Shown: positions 7,783-16,338 of the stretch, piece by piece
How positions within the stretch are numbered: position 1 is the stretch's first letter
How the letters are laid out: each line of letters starts with the position of its first letter
Assembly: GCF_041817755.1 (NCBI RefSeq)
Contig: NZ_JBGYBX010000048.1
Coordinates: 1-39,216 of the forward strand
Source of the DNA: Glaesserella sp041817755
GTDB lineage: Bacteria > Pseudomonadota > Gammaproteobacteria > Enterobacterales > Pasteurellaceae
DNA length: 39,216 nt
Reading direction: 5' to 3'
The notes under the pieces: model-generated
What the model saw: the letters and a program-made list of their open reading frames with translations, nothing else
The model's database searches: none
Told to the model about the DNA's origin: nothing
Position numbers and translations under genes: made by a program

Positions 7783-9223
7783 ACACTTCCAAACGTCCGC
7801 AAACCATCGCAAAGGTGAGCACCCATTTGGCACTGTCGGGTACATGTACGAAATTGTTACTTACCGTCCCCAGTGCCGGCCCGAGATTATTCATACTGGC
7901 GATAACCGCATTCAGCGCATCAAACGTTTCCATCCCGCAGGCAATACTGGCAAGCCAACATAATACGAATACAAAGAAATAAGCGGAAAAAAACGCCCAT
8001 ACGCCTTCCACAATCCGTTCGGACAACACATGTTTGCCAAGTTTAATCGGTTGAATCACATTCGGATGAATAAAACGATGAACTTCCCGTCTGCCTTGTA
8101 AATACAGCAACAGTACTCGGAACATTTTTAAGCCGCCGCCGGTGGAACCGGCACAACCGCCGATAAATGACGCCAACACTAATAATAGCGGCAAAAAGGA
8201 AGGCCATTGGCTGAAATCGTTGGTGGTAAAACCTGCCGTCGTCGAAATCGATACCGACTGAAACAGCGCTTGAATAAAGGTAGTCGAATGATTATCAAAG
8301 TAGTTGTACAACAACAATACGGCGAAGCAAATGACAAACAGTGACAACTGCACCAAAATAAAAAAACGGAATTCGTAATCTTTCCAATATAGACCGAAAA
8401 AACTCGATCGATTGCTGCCTTTGTAACGATCATTAAATTGATCAAATACCGCAAAATGCAGCGCAAAGTTACAAGATGAGATCAACAAAAACAGCACGGT
8501 AATCAGATCAATCACCGGGCTGTTAAAATAACCGATACTCGCGTCATGGGTTGAGAATCCGCCAATGGCGACCGTGGCAAAACTGTGGGAAATCGCATCA
8601 AAACCGCTCATTCCGGCAAACCAGTAAGCTAACGCGCAAAGGACGGTTAAGGAGACATAAATCATCCACAACGCTTTGGCGGTTTCAGCAATACGCGGAC
8701 GCATTTTCTGTTCTTTGAGCGGACCGGGCATTTCCGCACGGTATAACTGCATACCACCGATTCCCAACAATGGAATAATCGCCACCGCAAGTACGATGAT
8801 CCCCATACCGCCGAGCCATTGCAGGAACTGACGATAGAATAAAATCGCTTTCGGCAAAGAATCCAAACCGGTAATCACCGTCGCACCGGTGGTGGTTAAA
8901 CCGGAAAACGATTCAAAAATCGATTCGGAAAAGTTAAGATCCGGGTTTTCCAACAAGATAAACGGTACCGCACCTAACGAACCGAGGACAACCCAAAACA
9001 ACACCACGATTAAAAATCCTTCGCGCGAACGTAGCTCTTGCTTATATGTTCGACAAAACCACCATAGTACCGTTCCCACACTAAAATTAAGTAAAAACGC
9101 CTCTAAAAACGAACGCCCGCCGCCGTCACCATAAATTAACGCCACAAATGCAGGGGCGAGCATGGTGAACGAAAAGCACATGATAAGAATGCCGACGATG
9201 CGGATAATGGACAAAAATTGCAC
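7739..9223 (-). CDS. trkH: Trk system potassium uptake protein TrkH
   Basis: Potassium-translocating subunit of the Trk uptake system, working with the NAD-binding TrkA, which is not in this window. The 494-residue protein is hydrophobic throughout, with the four pore-loop repeats of the Trk/Ktr family: the first near SGLTTTGATVITGLDSLPK, a later one as STTAGFTTNDFSQWP followed by IGGCAGSTGGGLKMFR. The C-terminus (CGRLEVFTLLVILSPTFWRH) is typical. Convergent overlap with waaC. Confidence 0.94.
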   Translation of the reverse strand: MQFLSIIRIVGILIMCFSFTMLAPAFVALIYGDGGGRSFLEAFLLNFSVGTVLWWFCRTYKQELRSREGFLIVVLFWVVLGSLGAVPFILLENPDLNFSESIFESFSGLTTTGATVITGLDSLPKAILFYRQFLQWLGGMGIIVLAVAIIPLLGIGGMQLYRAEMPGPLKEQKMRPRIAETAKALWMIYVSLTVLCALAYWFAGMSGFDAISHSFATVAIGGFSTHDASIGYFNSPVIDLITVLFLLISSCNFALHFAVFDQFNDRYKGSNRSSFFGLYWKDYEFRFFILVQLSLFVICFAVLLLYNYFDNHSTTFIQALFQSVSISTTAGFTTNDFSQWPSFLPLLLVLASFIGGCAGSTGGGLKMFRVLLLYLQGRREVHRFIHPNVIQPIKLGKHVLSERIVEGVWAFFSAYFFVFVLCWLASIACGMETFDALNAVIASMNNLGPALGTVSNNFVHVPDSAKWVLTFAMVCGRLEVFTLLVILSPTFWRH

Positions 9224-9267
9224 GGAAAATCCTTGTTGTTATCAGATAACGAAATGGTACTCCGCTT

Positions 9268-9296
9268 TTCGCATGAGTCAAATCATTTGCTATAAT
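9268..9296 (+). promoter_or_regulatory. Promoter of epmA with extended -10
   Basis: TGCTATAAT at 9288-9296 is an extended -10. TTCGCA at 9268-9273, 17 nt upstream, is a 4/6 match to the -35 box. Transcription would begin near 9303, downstream of the first in-frame ATG (9295), supporting the later start at 9328. Confidence 0.7.
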
Positions 9297-9327
9297 GCCC
9301 CACTTTTATCACAAGCGGTACGATTTC

Positions 9328-10311
9328 ATGGAAAATTTGCAAAACGAACAACCCGACTGGAAGCCGTCGGCAACCATTCCACATTTATTGAAACGGGCGG
9401 AAATCATGGCGGAAATCCGTCAATTTTTCACCGAACGGGGCGTGCTTGAAGTGGAAACCCCTGCCATGAGCGAGTTTTCCGTCACGGACGTTCACCTTTC
9501 CACTTTCAGTACACCATTTTTGTCGCCGTTTTCAAGTCAGGCAAAAACCTTGCATCTGATAACCAGCCCCGAATATCATATGAAACGGTTACTCGCCGGC
9601 GGTAGCGGTCCGATTTTCCAAATTTGCCGCGTCTTTCGTAATGAAGAAGCGGGTGTTCGGCATAATCCCGAATTTACTATGTTGGAGTGGTATAGACCGC
9701 ATTTTGATATGTACCGCTTGATTAACGAAGTGGATGATCTGCTGCAGCAAATTTTAGACTGCGAACCGGCGGAATCCTTTAGCTATCAATTTGTATTTCA
9801 AACGTATGTCGGCTTGGATCCCCTTTCTGCTACAAAAGTCCAACTTATCGCGAAAGCCCGCGAGCAGGGTTTGCAATGTGACGACGATGAAAACCGCGAT
9901 ACACTATTGCAATTCTTATTCGGTCATTTAGCCGAACCTAAAATCGGCCAGGATCGTCCGACGGTGGTGTACCATTTTCCGGCAACTCAAGCGGCATTGG
10001 CGCAAATCAGTACCGAAGATCACCGGGTTGCCGAGCGTTTCGAGTTTTATTACAAAGGGCTGGAACTTGCCAACGGCTTCCACGAACTCAGTGATGCCAA
10101 AGAACAGATTCGTCGCTTCGAGCAAGATAACGTGCAGCGTGAAGCGATGGGGCTACCGGCTCAACCGTTGGATACGCGTTTTCTGGATGCGTTGCGGGCG
10201 GGTATACCGAATTGTTCGGGAGTCGCCCTGGGGGTTGATCGCCTGATGATGATTGCCATGCAAGTCGAGCGTATCGATCAGGTTATGGCGTTTGGGGTGG
10301 AAAGGGCGTAG
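9328..10311 (+). CDS. epmA: Elongation factor P beta-lysine ligase EpmA
   Basis: Attaches (R)-beta-lysine to the conserved lysine of elongation factor P, relieving ribosome stalling on polyproline. It is a class II lysyl-tRNA-synthetase-like catalytic core without the anticodon domain. Motif 2 is seen as FRNEEAGVRHNPEFTMLEWY and motif 3 as GVALGVDRLMMIAM near the C-terminus. At 327 residues it matches E. coli EpmA (325). A USS lies 8 nt before the start codon. The partner aminomutase EpmB and EF-P are not in this window. Confidence 0.94.
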   Translation: MENLQNEQPDWKPSATIPHLLKRAEIMAEIRQFFTERGVLEVETPAMSEFSVTDVHLSTFSTPFLSPFSSQAKTLHLITSPEYHMKRLLAGGSGPIFQICRVFRNEEAGVRHNPEFTMLEWYRPHFDMYRLINEVDDLLQQILDCEPAESFSYQFVFQTYVGLDPLSATKVQLIAKAREQGLQCDDDENRDTLLQFLFGHLAEPKIGQDRPTVVYHFPATQAALAQISTEDHRVAERFEFYYKGLELANGFHELSDAKEQIRRFEQDNVQREAMGLPAQPLDTRFLDALRAGIPNCSGVALGVDRLMMIAMQVERIDQVMAFGVERA

Positions 10312-10473
10312 TGTAGAACCTGACTGATAGCGCGAACGTCCCGCGCGTGCTAAAAACGCCTTAAATAATCAATTTGCAAATGTTTATTTATAACTGACCG
10401 CTTGTCGAATATAGAGCATGAGTGAGACGCTCGCACCGGTAAAACAATAGAGAAAAAACCAAAAGGAACAACC

Positions 10474-11256
10474 TTGAACGATTTATTTATTATTGACTCA
10501 CACTGTCATTTGGATGCTTTAGATTATGAAACCCGCCACAACAATGTGGACGACGTGATCGACCACGCCAAATCTCGCGGCGTTCGACAAATGATCTCAA
10601 TTTGCACCACCTTGGGTCGCTTTGAAGCGATGAAGCAATTGACTGCTCACCGCAGTGAAGTAGTGCTCTCTTGCGGCGTTCATCCGTTGAATGTGGAAGA
10701 CGAACCGTTTGACTACGACAAACTCTTCACATTGGTAAAAGATCCGCATGTCGTCGCCGTGGGGGAAACCGGGTTGGATTATCATTACACGCCCGAAACC
10801 AAGGCGTTGCAACAATCACTGTTTGAACAGCATATTGAGGTGGCAAAATTGGTCGGTAAACCGCTCGTTGTTCACACCCGATCGGCGCGTGAAGATACGA
10901 TGCATTTTTTAGAAAAAGGTCACGCCGAACAGTGTGGCGGTGTGTTACACTGCTTTACGGAAGATTGGGCGATGGCAAAACGGGCGTTGGATATCGGTTT
11001 TTATATTTCAATGTCGGGCATTATTACTTTTCGCAATGCGGAAGCATTGCGGGATGTCGTACGAAAAGTCCCGCTTGATCGCCTGTTAGTCGAAACGGAT
11101 TCGCCTTATTTAGCGCCGATACCTTATCGCGGTAAGCCGAATCAGCCCGCCTATGTGCGTGAAGTTTGCGAATATGTCGCAACATTAAAAGGCGTTTCCC
11201 TTGAAGAATGTGCTAACATTACCACTCAAAACGTGCGAGAATTGTTTAAAATTTAA
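10474..11256 (+). CDS. ycfH: TatD family metal-dependent hydrolase (YcfH)
   Basis: TIM-barrel metallohydrolase of the TatD family, related to 3'-5' DNases, with 260 residues like E. coli YcfH. Metal ligands are in SHCHLD (9-14), the GETGLDYHYT segment, VHTRSA, LHCFT and VETDSPYLAP. The start is TTG 10474, preceded by AAAGGAAC; the next in-frame Met would lose the HxH motif, so TTG must be the start. The upstream 160-nt gap holds a USS (10397-10405) and little else. Confidence 0.9.
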   Translation: MNDLFIIDSHCHLDALDYETRHNNVDDVIDHAKSRGVRQMISICTTLGRFEAMKQLTAHRSEVVLSCGVHPLNVEDEPFDYDKLFTLVKDPHVVAVGETGLDYHYTPETKALQQSLFEQHIEVAKLVGKPLVVHTRSAREDTMHFLEKGHAEQCGGVLHCFTEDWAMAKRALDIGFYISMSGIITFRNAEALRDVVRKVPLDRLLVETDSPYLAPIPYRGKPNQPAYVREVCEYVATLKGVSLEECANITTQNVRELFKI

Positions 11257-11326
11257 TATGTCGAGCGGGATTTTTCCCCACTGTTTTAACGTGATACAAA
11301 CCGAAAATATCGGTTAAGGGATTTCT

Positions 11327-11854
11327 ATGAAAGCAATGGTTAAATACTTTCTGATTTTAGTTTCACTCTCACTGCATATCGTGTTAGTCGGTGCCGTGAA
11401 TTATGCTATGCCGAGCTATGACCGAACCATGGTGACGGGGATGGAAGTCCGCCGTATGGATAAAGACGGCATTATCAGCCAAGCCAACCCGGCGGACGGT
11501 GCGGTTCGAGACGTTTATTTCTTATTTACCGAACAGCCGGAAACCAAAAAAGTCATGGTATACCGCAATGAAGATACCGGTTGGGGTTTACCGCCTTATT
11601 TCAAATTCGGCTCGGCGGATATTCAAGCCAAAGCCCAAGCTTATGCGAATGAAAAACAGATCGTTGAAATTAAATACTACGGTTGGCGCATTAACTGGTT
11701 AAACGAATTCCGCAATATCGTTTCAATCAAACCGCTGGCGGAGGGCGAAACCCTTTCAAAACCATGGTTCAGCTACATTTTTTACGCTTTCTTTGCTTTA
11801 ACGTTCTTCTTGTCGATACAGTTTATCCGCGGATGGTTCGATAGTTCTAAATAA
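11327..11854 (+). CDS. DUF1523 family membrane protein
   Basis: The 175-residue protein has an N-terminal helix (about 6-26), a polar region with the DUF1523 pattern (YDRTMVTGMEVRRMDKDG, VYRNEDTGWGLPPYFKFGSADIQA, YYGWRINWLNEFRN), and a second helix (about 148-167). The middle domain is probably periplasmic. Function of the family is unknown. RBS AAGGGA precedes the ATG. A 24-nt GC-rich hairpin without T tract (11865-11888) follows it. Confidence 0.78.
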   Translation: MKAMVKYFLILVSLSLHIVLVGAVNYAMPSYDRTMVTGMEVRRMDKDGIISQANPADGAVRDVYFLFTEQPETKKVMVYRNEDTGWGLPPYFKFGSADIQAKAQAYANEKQIVEIKYYGWRINWLNEFRNIVSIKPLAEGETLSKPWFSYIFYAFFALTFFLSIQFIRGWFDSSK

Positions 11855-11921
11855 ACAAATTCCCCGCTCCCCTGCCGGCAGAGGAGCGAAAGCGGATACA
11901 GCCTGATAATAAATAAGCATA

Positions 11922-12680
11922 ATGACCACCTACTTCATCGCCGATCTGCATTTAAACGAATCCCAGCCCGAAGTGACGGCGCTGTTTTTGCAATTTATGC
12001 GTGAAAACGCACCGCTTGCCGAAGCGGTGTATATTTTAGGGGATTTGTTTGATTTTTGGATTGGCGATGATGAGCAATCGGTGCTTATTCACACCGTCAA
12101 ACAAGCAATCCGTCAAGTGACCGAAAAAGGTGTTCCGTGCTATTTTATCCACGGTAATCGTGATTTTCTGATTGGGAAACGCTTTGCCGAAGATACGGGA
12201 ATCACGTTGTTACCTGATTATCAACTAATTGATTTATATAACAAAAAAACCTTAATTTGCCACGGTGACACACTTTGTATTGACGATATTAACTATCAAC
12301 AATACCGCCGAAAAGTGCATCAAAAGTGGCGACAATATCTTTTCCTCTGTTTACCGCTTTCACTACGCCTTAAAATCGCGCAAAAAATCCGAGCCAAAAG
12401 CCGTACCGATAAACAGCAAAAACCCGCTGAGATCATGGACGTAAACCCTGACTTTACCGCCCAAGTTGTGGATAACTATCAAGCCGAGCAGCTGATTCAC
12501 GGACATACCCACAGGCAAGCGGTACATACCCATTCCTTTCCCCCGTTTGCGGAAGAAGGTGCCGAAGGCGGAAGGAAACAATGCCGTTCTTTCACCCGAA
12601 TCGTTCTTGGCGACTGGGGAAAAACCGCCTCTATTTTAGCGGTCTCACCCCAAGGTTTTGCTTTTAATGAGGAACGCTAA
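11922..12680 (+). CDS. lpxH: UDP-2,3-diacylglucosamine diphosphatase LpxH
   Basis: Fourth lipid A step: hydrolyses UDP-2,3-diacylglucosamine to lipid X and UMP. A calcineurin-like metallophosphoesterase; metal and active-site motifs are DLHL (8-11), GDLFDFW (40-46), HGNRD (77-81), CHGD (113-116) and HGHTHR (193-198). At 252 residues it is longer than E. coli LpxH (240). The extra length lies just after HGHTHR as the segment around 204-225, containing PPFAEEGAEGGRKQC, which looks like a translated short repeat (see findings). The GT2 gene starts on the next base. Confidence 0.93.
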   Translation: MTTYFIADLHLNESQPEVTALFLQFMRENAPLAEAVYILGDLFDFWIGDDEQSVLIHTVKQAIRQVTEKGVPCYFIHGNRDFLIGKRFAEDTGITLLPDYQLIDLYNKKTLICHGDTLCIDDINYQQYRRKVHQKWRQYLFLCLPLSLRLKIAQKIRAKSRTDKQQKPAEIMDVNPDFTAQVVDNYQAEQLIHGHTHRQAVHTHSFPPFAEEGAEGGRKQCRSFTRIVLGDWGKTASILAVSPQGFAFNEER

Positions 12681-13472
12681 ATGATAGATGTGATTATCCC
12701 CTGTTACAATGCCGAAAAAACATTACAACGTGCGGTACAAAGCGCACTAAACCAACCGCAGTTAGGGACGTTATGGCTGATTGACGACGATTCGACGGAT
12801 AATACCTTTGCGTTGGCGCAACAATTTGAAGCGCAAGTGCCGACGAAAATTCGTGTGGAAAAAATGCCTCGTAACAGTGGCGCGGCAAAGGCGCGAAATT
12901 GGGGGGCACTACAAAGTGAAGCGGAATTTATCGCCTTCCTCGATGCCGATGATGCTTATGAAAATAATGCGCTGCAAGTCGCGGAAGCTATTTTCGATTA
13001 TCGTCCTCAAGCCGTGGTCGTTCGTCTTGCGTTAAAACCTATCGGAATTGCCGAGCGCTATGCGACTCACCCGAATTTTGATTATGCGTGGCAACATATG
13101 CAAATGACCGGAGCCGGTAATACTGTGTACCGCCGCTCTTTTTTTATGGCGTGCGGCGGATTCCCGCAACATCCGTTATTCCGAGAATTCGGCGGAGAAG
13201 ACGGCGCACTCGGTATTGCAACAACGAAACTCGGTTACGTAGCAACGGCATTTAATGATGCCGGTGTACTCAATTATTGCCGCGACGGAATGCATGCCGA
13301 ACGGCTGTTGGATGCGATTTTATTTAATCAAAGACCGGACTATGTCACTGATGAGAAAATTGCACAAGCGAACGCCGTCACCGAACAAATTTGCCAACAA
13401 GTAAACGCTCTGGTTAAGCAGTTAGCAGAAACTAACGTGGGGATTTATCCGCTCGAACTGGAATGGAATTAA
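12681..13472 (+). CDS. Family 2 glycosyltransferase
   Basis: Cytoplasmic GT-A glycosyltransferase of 263 residues. N-terminal strand VIIPCYNAEKTLQRAV; nucleotide-binding region WLIDDDSTDNT; the NSGAAKARNWG loop; and the FLDADDAY metal motif at about 93-100. The C-terminal half has AGNTVYRRSFF and FGGEDGALG, typical of GT2 acceptor regions. It follows lpxH with no gap, so they are co-transcribed. Surface glycan or LOS synthesis is likely, but donor and acceptor cannot be read from sequence. Confidence 0.85.
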   Translation: MIDVIIPCYNAEKTLQRAVQSALNQPQLGTLWLIDDDSTDNTFALAQQFEAQVPTKIRVEKMPRNSGAAKARNWGALQSEAEFIAFLDADDAYENNALQVAEAIFDYRPQAVVVRLALKPIGIAERYATHPNFDYAWQHMQMTGAGNTVYRRSFFMACGGFPQHPLFREFGGEDGALGIATTKLGYVATAFNDAGVLNYCRDGMHAERLLDAILFNQRPDYVTDEKIAQANAVTEQICQQVNALVKQLAETNVGIYPLELEWN

Positions 13473-13537
13473 TATATTGAAAAAAAATCGAAATCCACCT
13501 ATTATAGGATTTTGCGATTCATTCTCAATTAAATAAT

Positions 13538-13900
13538 ATGAAGGTCATTTTTGTCCTCCTTGGATTCACCGCGCTGATTTTAGGCATCATTGGCATTATT
13601 GTGCCGGGCTTGCCGACAACGCCTTTTCTGCTATTGGCGTTGTATTGTTTCGGCAAAAGCTCCGAGCGCCTGAATCAATGGTTCCTCAGTACCTCGATTT
13701 ATCGGAAATACTTGCAAAACTATGCCCAAACCCGCGCAATGACACTCAAACAAAAAGCCGGTATTTTAGCGTGTTCGGCACCTTTCTGTCTTTTCGCCTT
13801 CTTTTCTCTTCCCAATATCTTCGGCAAAATTGCCCTGGTCGCCGTGGTTATCGTGCAATATTATTACTTTATCTTTAAGATTAAAACTTTGGAAAACTAG
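13538..13900 (+). CDS. ybaN: YbaN family inner membrane protein (DUF454)
   Basis: A 120-residue membrane protein with hydrophobic segments at about 3-24, 27-40, 78-95 and 97-115. The first holds the DUF454 signature LGIIGIIVPGLPTTPFLLLAL, followed by FGKSSERLNQWF. Function unknown; in E. coli ybaN lies near priC and apt, which are not seen here. Confidence 0.82.
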   Translation: MKVIFVLLGFTALILGIIGIIVPGLPTTPFLLLALYCFGKSSERLNQWFLSTSIYRKYLQNYAQTRAMTLKQKAGILACSAPFCLFAFFSLPNIFGKIALVAVVIVQYYYFIFKIKTLEN

Positions 13901-13952
13901 CCGCTCACGGTAGAATAGCAAGCCGTCACTATTTGCAAAAAAGAGAATGAAA

Positions 13953-14546
13953 ATGACCGCTTGTTTAAGTAAAGAAATCCTCAAAATTGGCCTGGTTTCG
14001 ATATCCGACCGCGCTTCCGCCGGCGTATATGCCGACCAAGGCATTCCCGAATTACAGGCGTGGTTACACTCTGCGATTATCGCACCGTTTGACGTCGAGA
14101 CCCGTTTAATCCCCGATGAACAAGCGGTCATCGAACAAACACTGATCGAGCTTGTCGATACACATGCTTGTCACTTAGTGTTAACGACCGGCGGTACGGG
14201 ACCTGCCAAACGTGATGTCACCCCCGATGCTACCCTTGCCGTCGCCCACCGTGAAATGCCCGGTTTCGGTGAACAGATGCGACAAGTCAGCCTGCACTTT
14301 GTGCCGACGGCCATTCTTTCCCGCCAAGTCGGTGTGATTCGCCACGACTCGCTCATCTTAAATTTACCGGGGCAGCCTAAGGCGATTAGAGAAACCTTAG
14401 AAGGCGTAAAAGATCAACACGGAAACGTACTTGTTCGCGGTATTTTCAGCGCTGTTCCTTACTGTTTACAGCTGTTAAGCGACATTTATATCGACACTCA
14501 CCCTGAAATTTGTGAGAGTTTTCGACCGAAAGCGGCGAAAAGATAA
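13953..14546 (+). CDS. mog: Molybdopterin adenylyltransferase
   Basis: Adenylates molybdopterin before molybdate insertion in molybdenum cofactor synthesis. MoaB/MogA fold; motifs GLVSISDRAS, LVLTTGGTGPAKRDVTPDAT, MPGFGEQMR and LNLPGQPKAIRE. The 197-residue length agrees with E. coli MogA. ATG 13953 is preferred over 13947 because AAGAG (13941-13945) then sits 7 nt away. A USS overlaps codons 2-4 (ACC GCT TGT), so the uptake signal supplies the N-terminus MTAC. Confidence 0.92.
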   Translation: MTACLSKEILKIGLVSISDRASAGVYADQGIPELQAWLHSAIIAPFDVETRLIPDEQAVIEQTLIELVDTHACHLVLTTGGTGPAKRDVTPDATLAVAHREMPGFGEQMRQVSLHFVPTAILSRQVGVIRHDSLILNLPGQPKAIRETLEGVKDQHGNVLVRGIFSAVPYCLQLLSDIYIDTHPEICESFRPKAAKR

Positions 14547-14547
14547 G

Positions 14548-15417
14548 ATGAAAACCTATTTGAAAGATCTTCGTTGGGGCAAATTTAACCTCATCAAAGG
14601 CGATATGATTAGCGAGAGAGCCGCACATTACGGAGAATGGGCGGAAACCGAAGTGCGACTTCTCCGTCAACTCCTTCAACCGCATTCGACGGTCATCGAA
14701 ATCGGTGCTAATATCGGCATGCATACGGTTCCGTTGGCAAAAGCCGTTCCGTCGGGGAAAGTACTGTGCTTTGAACCTCAGCGCATTATTTATCAACTTT
14801 TGTGCTGTAATTTAGCGCTGAATGATTTGGTTAATGTAGAAAGTTATCGACTGGGGGTCAGTGAACAAAACGGTACGGCGTGGATTGAGAGTAGCGATTA
14901 CACTCAACCGTGGAATTATGGCAGTTTTTCGATTGATAAAGGTTTCAGTACGGAATATCCGTTTACCGGCAATATTTCAAAAGAAGAAATTGATATTATC
15001 GCATTGGATGACTTTGCCCCGATCAAGCGGTTAGATTCCCTCGATTTATTGAAAATTGATGCTGAAGGGTTTGATGCTAACGTGCTGAAAGGTGCGGTAA
15101 ACACTATTCGACGTTTCCGCCCGTATATTTTTGTTGAATTTCAGTATGACACTTGTGACGAAGTGTTACATTTGTTAAAGCAAGAGAATTACCGTGTCGT
15201 TTGGGCGGTATCGCTTCGATACCAACCACAAAACTTTTATCAATCAGTGCCGTTTAATGAACTTGATACACATGCCGCCGATACCAATTTCTTGGCTATT
15301 CCGACAGAACGCATTGAAAATGCGGACAGTCGTATTTTGCCCTTCATCAACGGATTGAAAGAGGCTGTCTCGGCTGAGGATTTGGATAGCGATATCCCGA
15401 TAATTCATATAACTTAA
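14548..15417 (+). CDS. FkbM family methyltransferase
   Basis: SAM-dependent methyltransferase of 289 residues. The SAM-binding motif VIEIGANIGMHTVPLAKAV is followed by LCFEPQR and, in the second half, LLKIDAEGFDANVLKGA and FVEFQYD, the FkbM signature. Members often O-methylate sugars or small molecules. The start ATG lies 1 nt after the mog stop, so they are co-transcribed despite unrelated roles. The end abuts the glnB leader. Substrate unknown; a surface glycan is possible given the upstream GT2 gene. Confidence 0.83.
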   Translation: MKTYLKDLRWGKFNLIKGDMISERAAHYGEWAETEVRLLRQLLQPHSTVIEIGANIGMHTVPLAKAVPSGKVLCFEPQRIIYQLLCCNLALNDLVNVESYRLGVSEQNGTAWIESSDYTQPWNYGSFSIDKGFSTEYPFTGNISKEEIDIIALDDFAPIKRLDSLDLLKIDAEGFDANVLKGAVNTIRRFRPYIFVEFQYDTCDEVLHLLKQENYRVVWAVSLRYQPQNFYQSVPFNELDTHAADTNFLAIPTERIENADSRILPFINGLKEAVSAEDLDSDIPIIHIT

Positions 15418-15432
15418 GTGCTAGGAACAAAG

Positions 15433-15771
15433 ATGAAAAAAATTGAAGCTGTTATTAAACCATTTAAATTGGATGATGTCCGTGAAGCATTAACGGATGT
15501 CGGTATTCAGGGGATGACCGTCACCGAGGTCAAAGGCTTCGGTCGCCAAAAAGGGCATACGGAACTTTATCGCGGGGCGGAGTATGCCATCGATTTTCTG
15601 CCGAAAGTGAAGCTAGAAATTATCGTCACGGACGAACAGGTGGATGAATGCATTGAAGCGATTATCGACACCGCTCAAACGGGTAAAATCGGCGACGGTA
15701 AAATTTTTGTGTACGACGTAGAACGTGTGATCCGTATCCGTACGGGTGAGGAGAATGAAGAGGCAATTTAA
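15433..15771 (+). CDS. glnB: Nitrogen regulatory protein P-II
   Basis: Trimeric signal protein sensing 2-oxoglutarate, ATP/ADP and nitrogen state, acting on glutamine synthetase adenylylation and NtrBC where present. 112 residues as usual. The T-loop with uridylylation Tyr51 is intact (GHTELYRGAEY), as are the B-loop (TGKIGDGKIFV) and the C-loop (RIRTGEENEEAI). ATG 15433 is preceded by AGGAAC and begins the conserved MKKIEAVIKPFK; the in-frame GTG 15418 is less likely. Confidence 0.96.
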   Translation: MKKIEAVIKPFKLDDVREALTDVGIQGMTVTEVKGFGRQKGHTELYRGAEYAIDFLPKVKLEIIVTDEQVDECIEAIIDTAQTGKIGDGKIFVYDVERVIRIRTGEENEEAI

Positions 15772-15827
15772 GTTCCCTACTTTAACAAAGCAGGATACTG
15801 GGTTGAAAGAAACTTCGCCTCTTTTTT
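15758..15827 (+). terminator. Possible long-loop terminator of glnB
   Basis: AAGAGGC (15758-15764) and AAGTT (15770-15774) can pair with AACTT and GCCTCTT (15811-15823), followed by TTTT. The 36-nt loop and bulges make it uncertain. Confidence 0.35.
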
Positions 15828-15848
15828 AAATAAGATAAAAGGAAACAA

Positions 15849-16334
15849 ATGAAAAAAACAGGTTTGCCGTGGTTATGGCTAAGTGCTGTAGTGCTGGTCG
15901 TGGATTTATGGACCAAATATATTGTGGTACAACGGTTTGAGTTGTATGAAAGTGTCAATATACTGCCGATTTTTAACCTCACTTATGTTCGAAATTACGG
16001 TGCGGCATTTAGCTTTTTGGCGGATCACGCCGGTTGGCAAAAGTATTTCTTCTTAGGGTTAGCTATCGTGATTTCGATTGCGCTCGTGGTGATGCTGTTT
16101 AAAAATAATGCCGAACTTAAATTGCAAAACGCAGCTTATGCCTTAATTATCGGTGGCGCAATAGGGAATGCCGTTGATCGGGCCTATCACGGTTATGTCG
16201 TTGATTTTTTAGATTTTTATTGGGATATTTATCATTATCCGGTGTTTAACATTGCCGATATCGGTATTGTCGTGGGAGCCGGATTACTGATTTTAGACTC
16301 CGTGTTAGAACATCGTAAAAGTAAAAAAGAGTGA
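15849..16334 (+). CDS. lspA: Lipoprotein signal peptidase (signal peptidase II)
   Basis: Inner-membrane aspartyl protease that removes signal peptides from diacylglyceryl-modified prolipoproteins. 161 residues with four membrane helices (about 7-24, 65-86, 92-112, 132-150). Catalytic region: GGAIGNAVDR (first Asp) and FNIADIGI (second Asp); also NLTYVRNYGAAFSF. Substrates in this window include OapB, SlyB and the 33349 lipoprotein; the preceding enzyme Lgt is also here. ispH follows after 4 nt. Confidence 0.96.
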   Translation: MKKTGLPWLWLSAVVLVVDLWTKYIVVQRFELYESVNILPIFNLTYVRNYGAAFSFLADHAGWQKYFFLGLAIVISIALVVMLFKNNAELKLQNAAYALIIGGAIGNAVDRAYHGYVVDFLDFYWDIYHYPVFNIADIGIVVGAGLLILDSVLEHRKSKKE

Positions 16335-16338
16335 TTAA

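Noticed and set aside
10312..10473. Terminator after epmA from the GCGCG/CGCGC blocks near 10330
   Set aside because: Short imperfect stem with no T tract; only the USS at 10397 is convincing in this gap.
11865..11888. Rho-independent terminator after the DUF1523 gene
   Set aside because: The hairpin is GC-rich but interrupted by a mismatch and not followed by T residues; kept only as a note in the gene entry.
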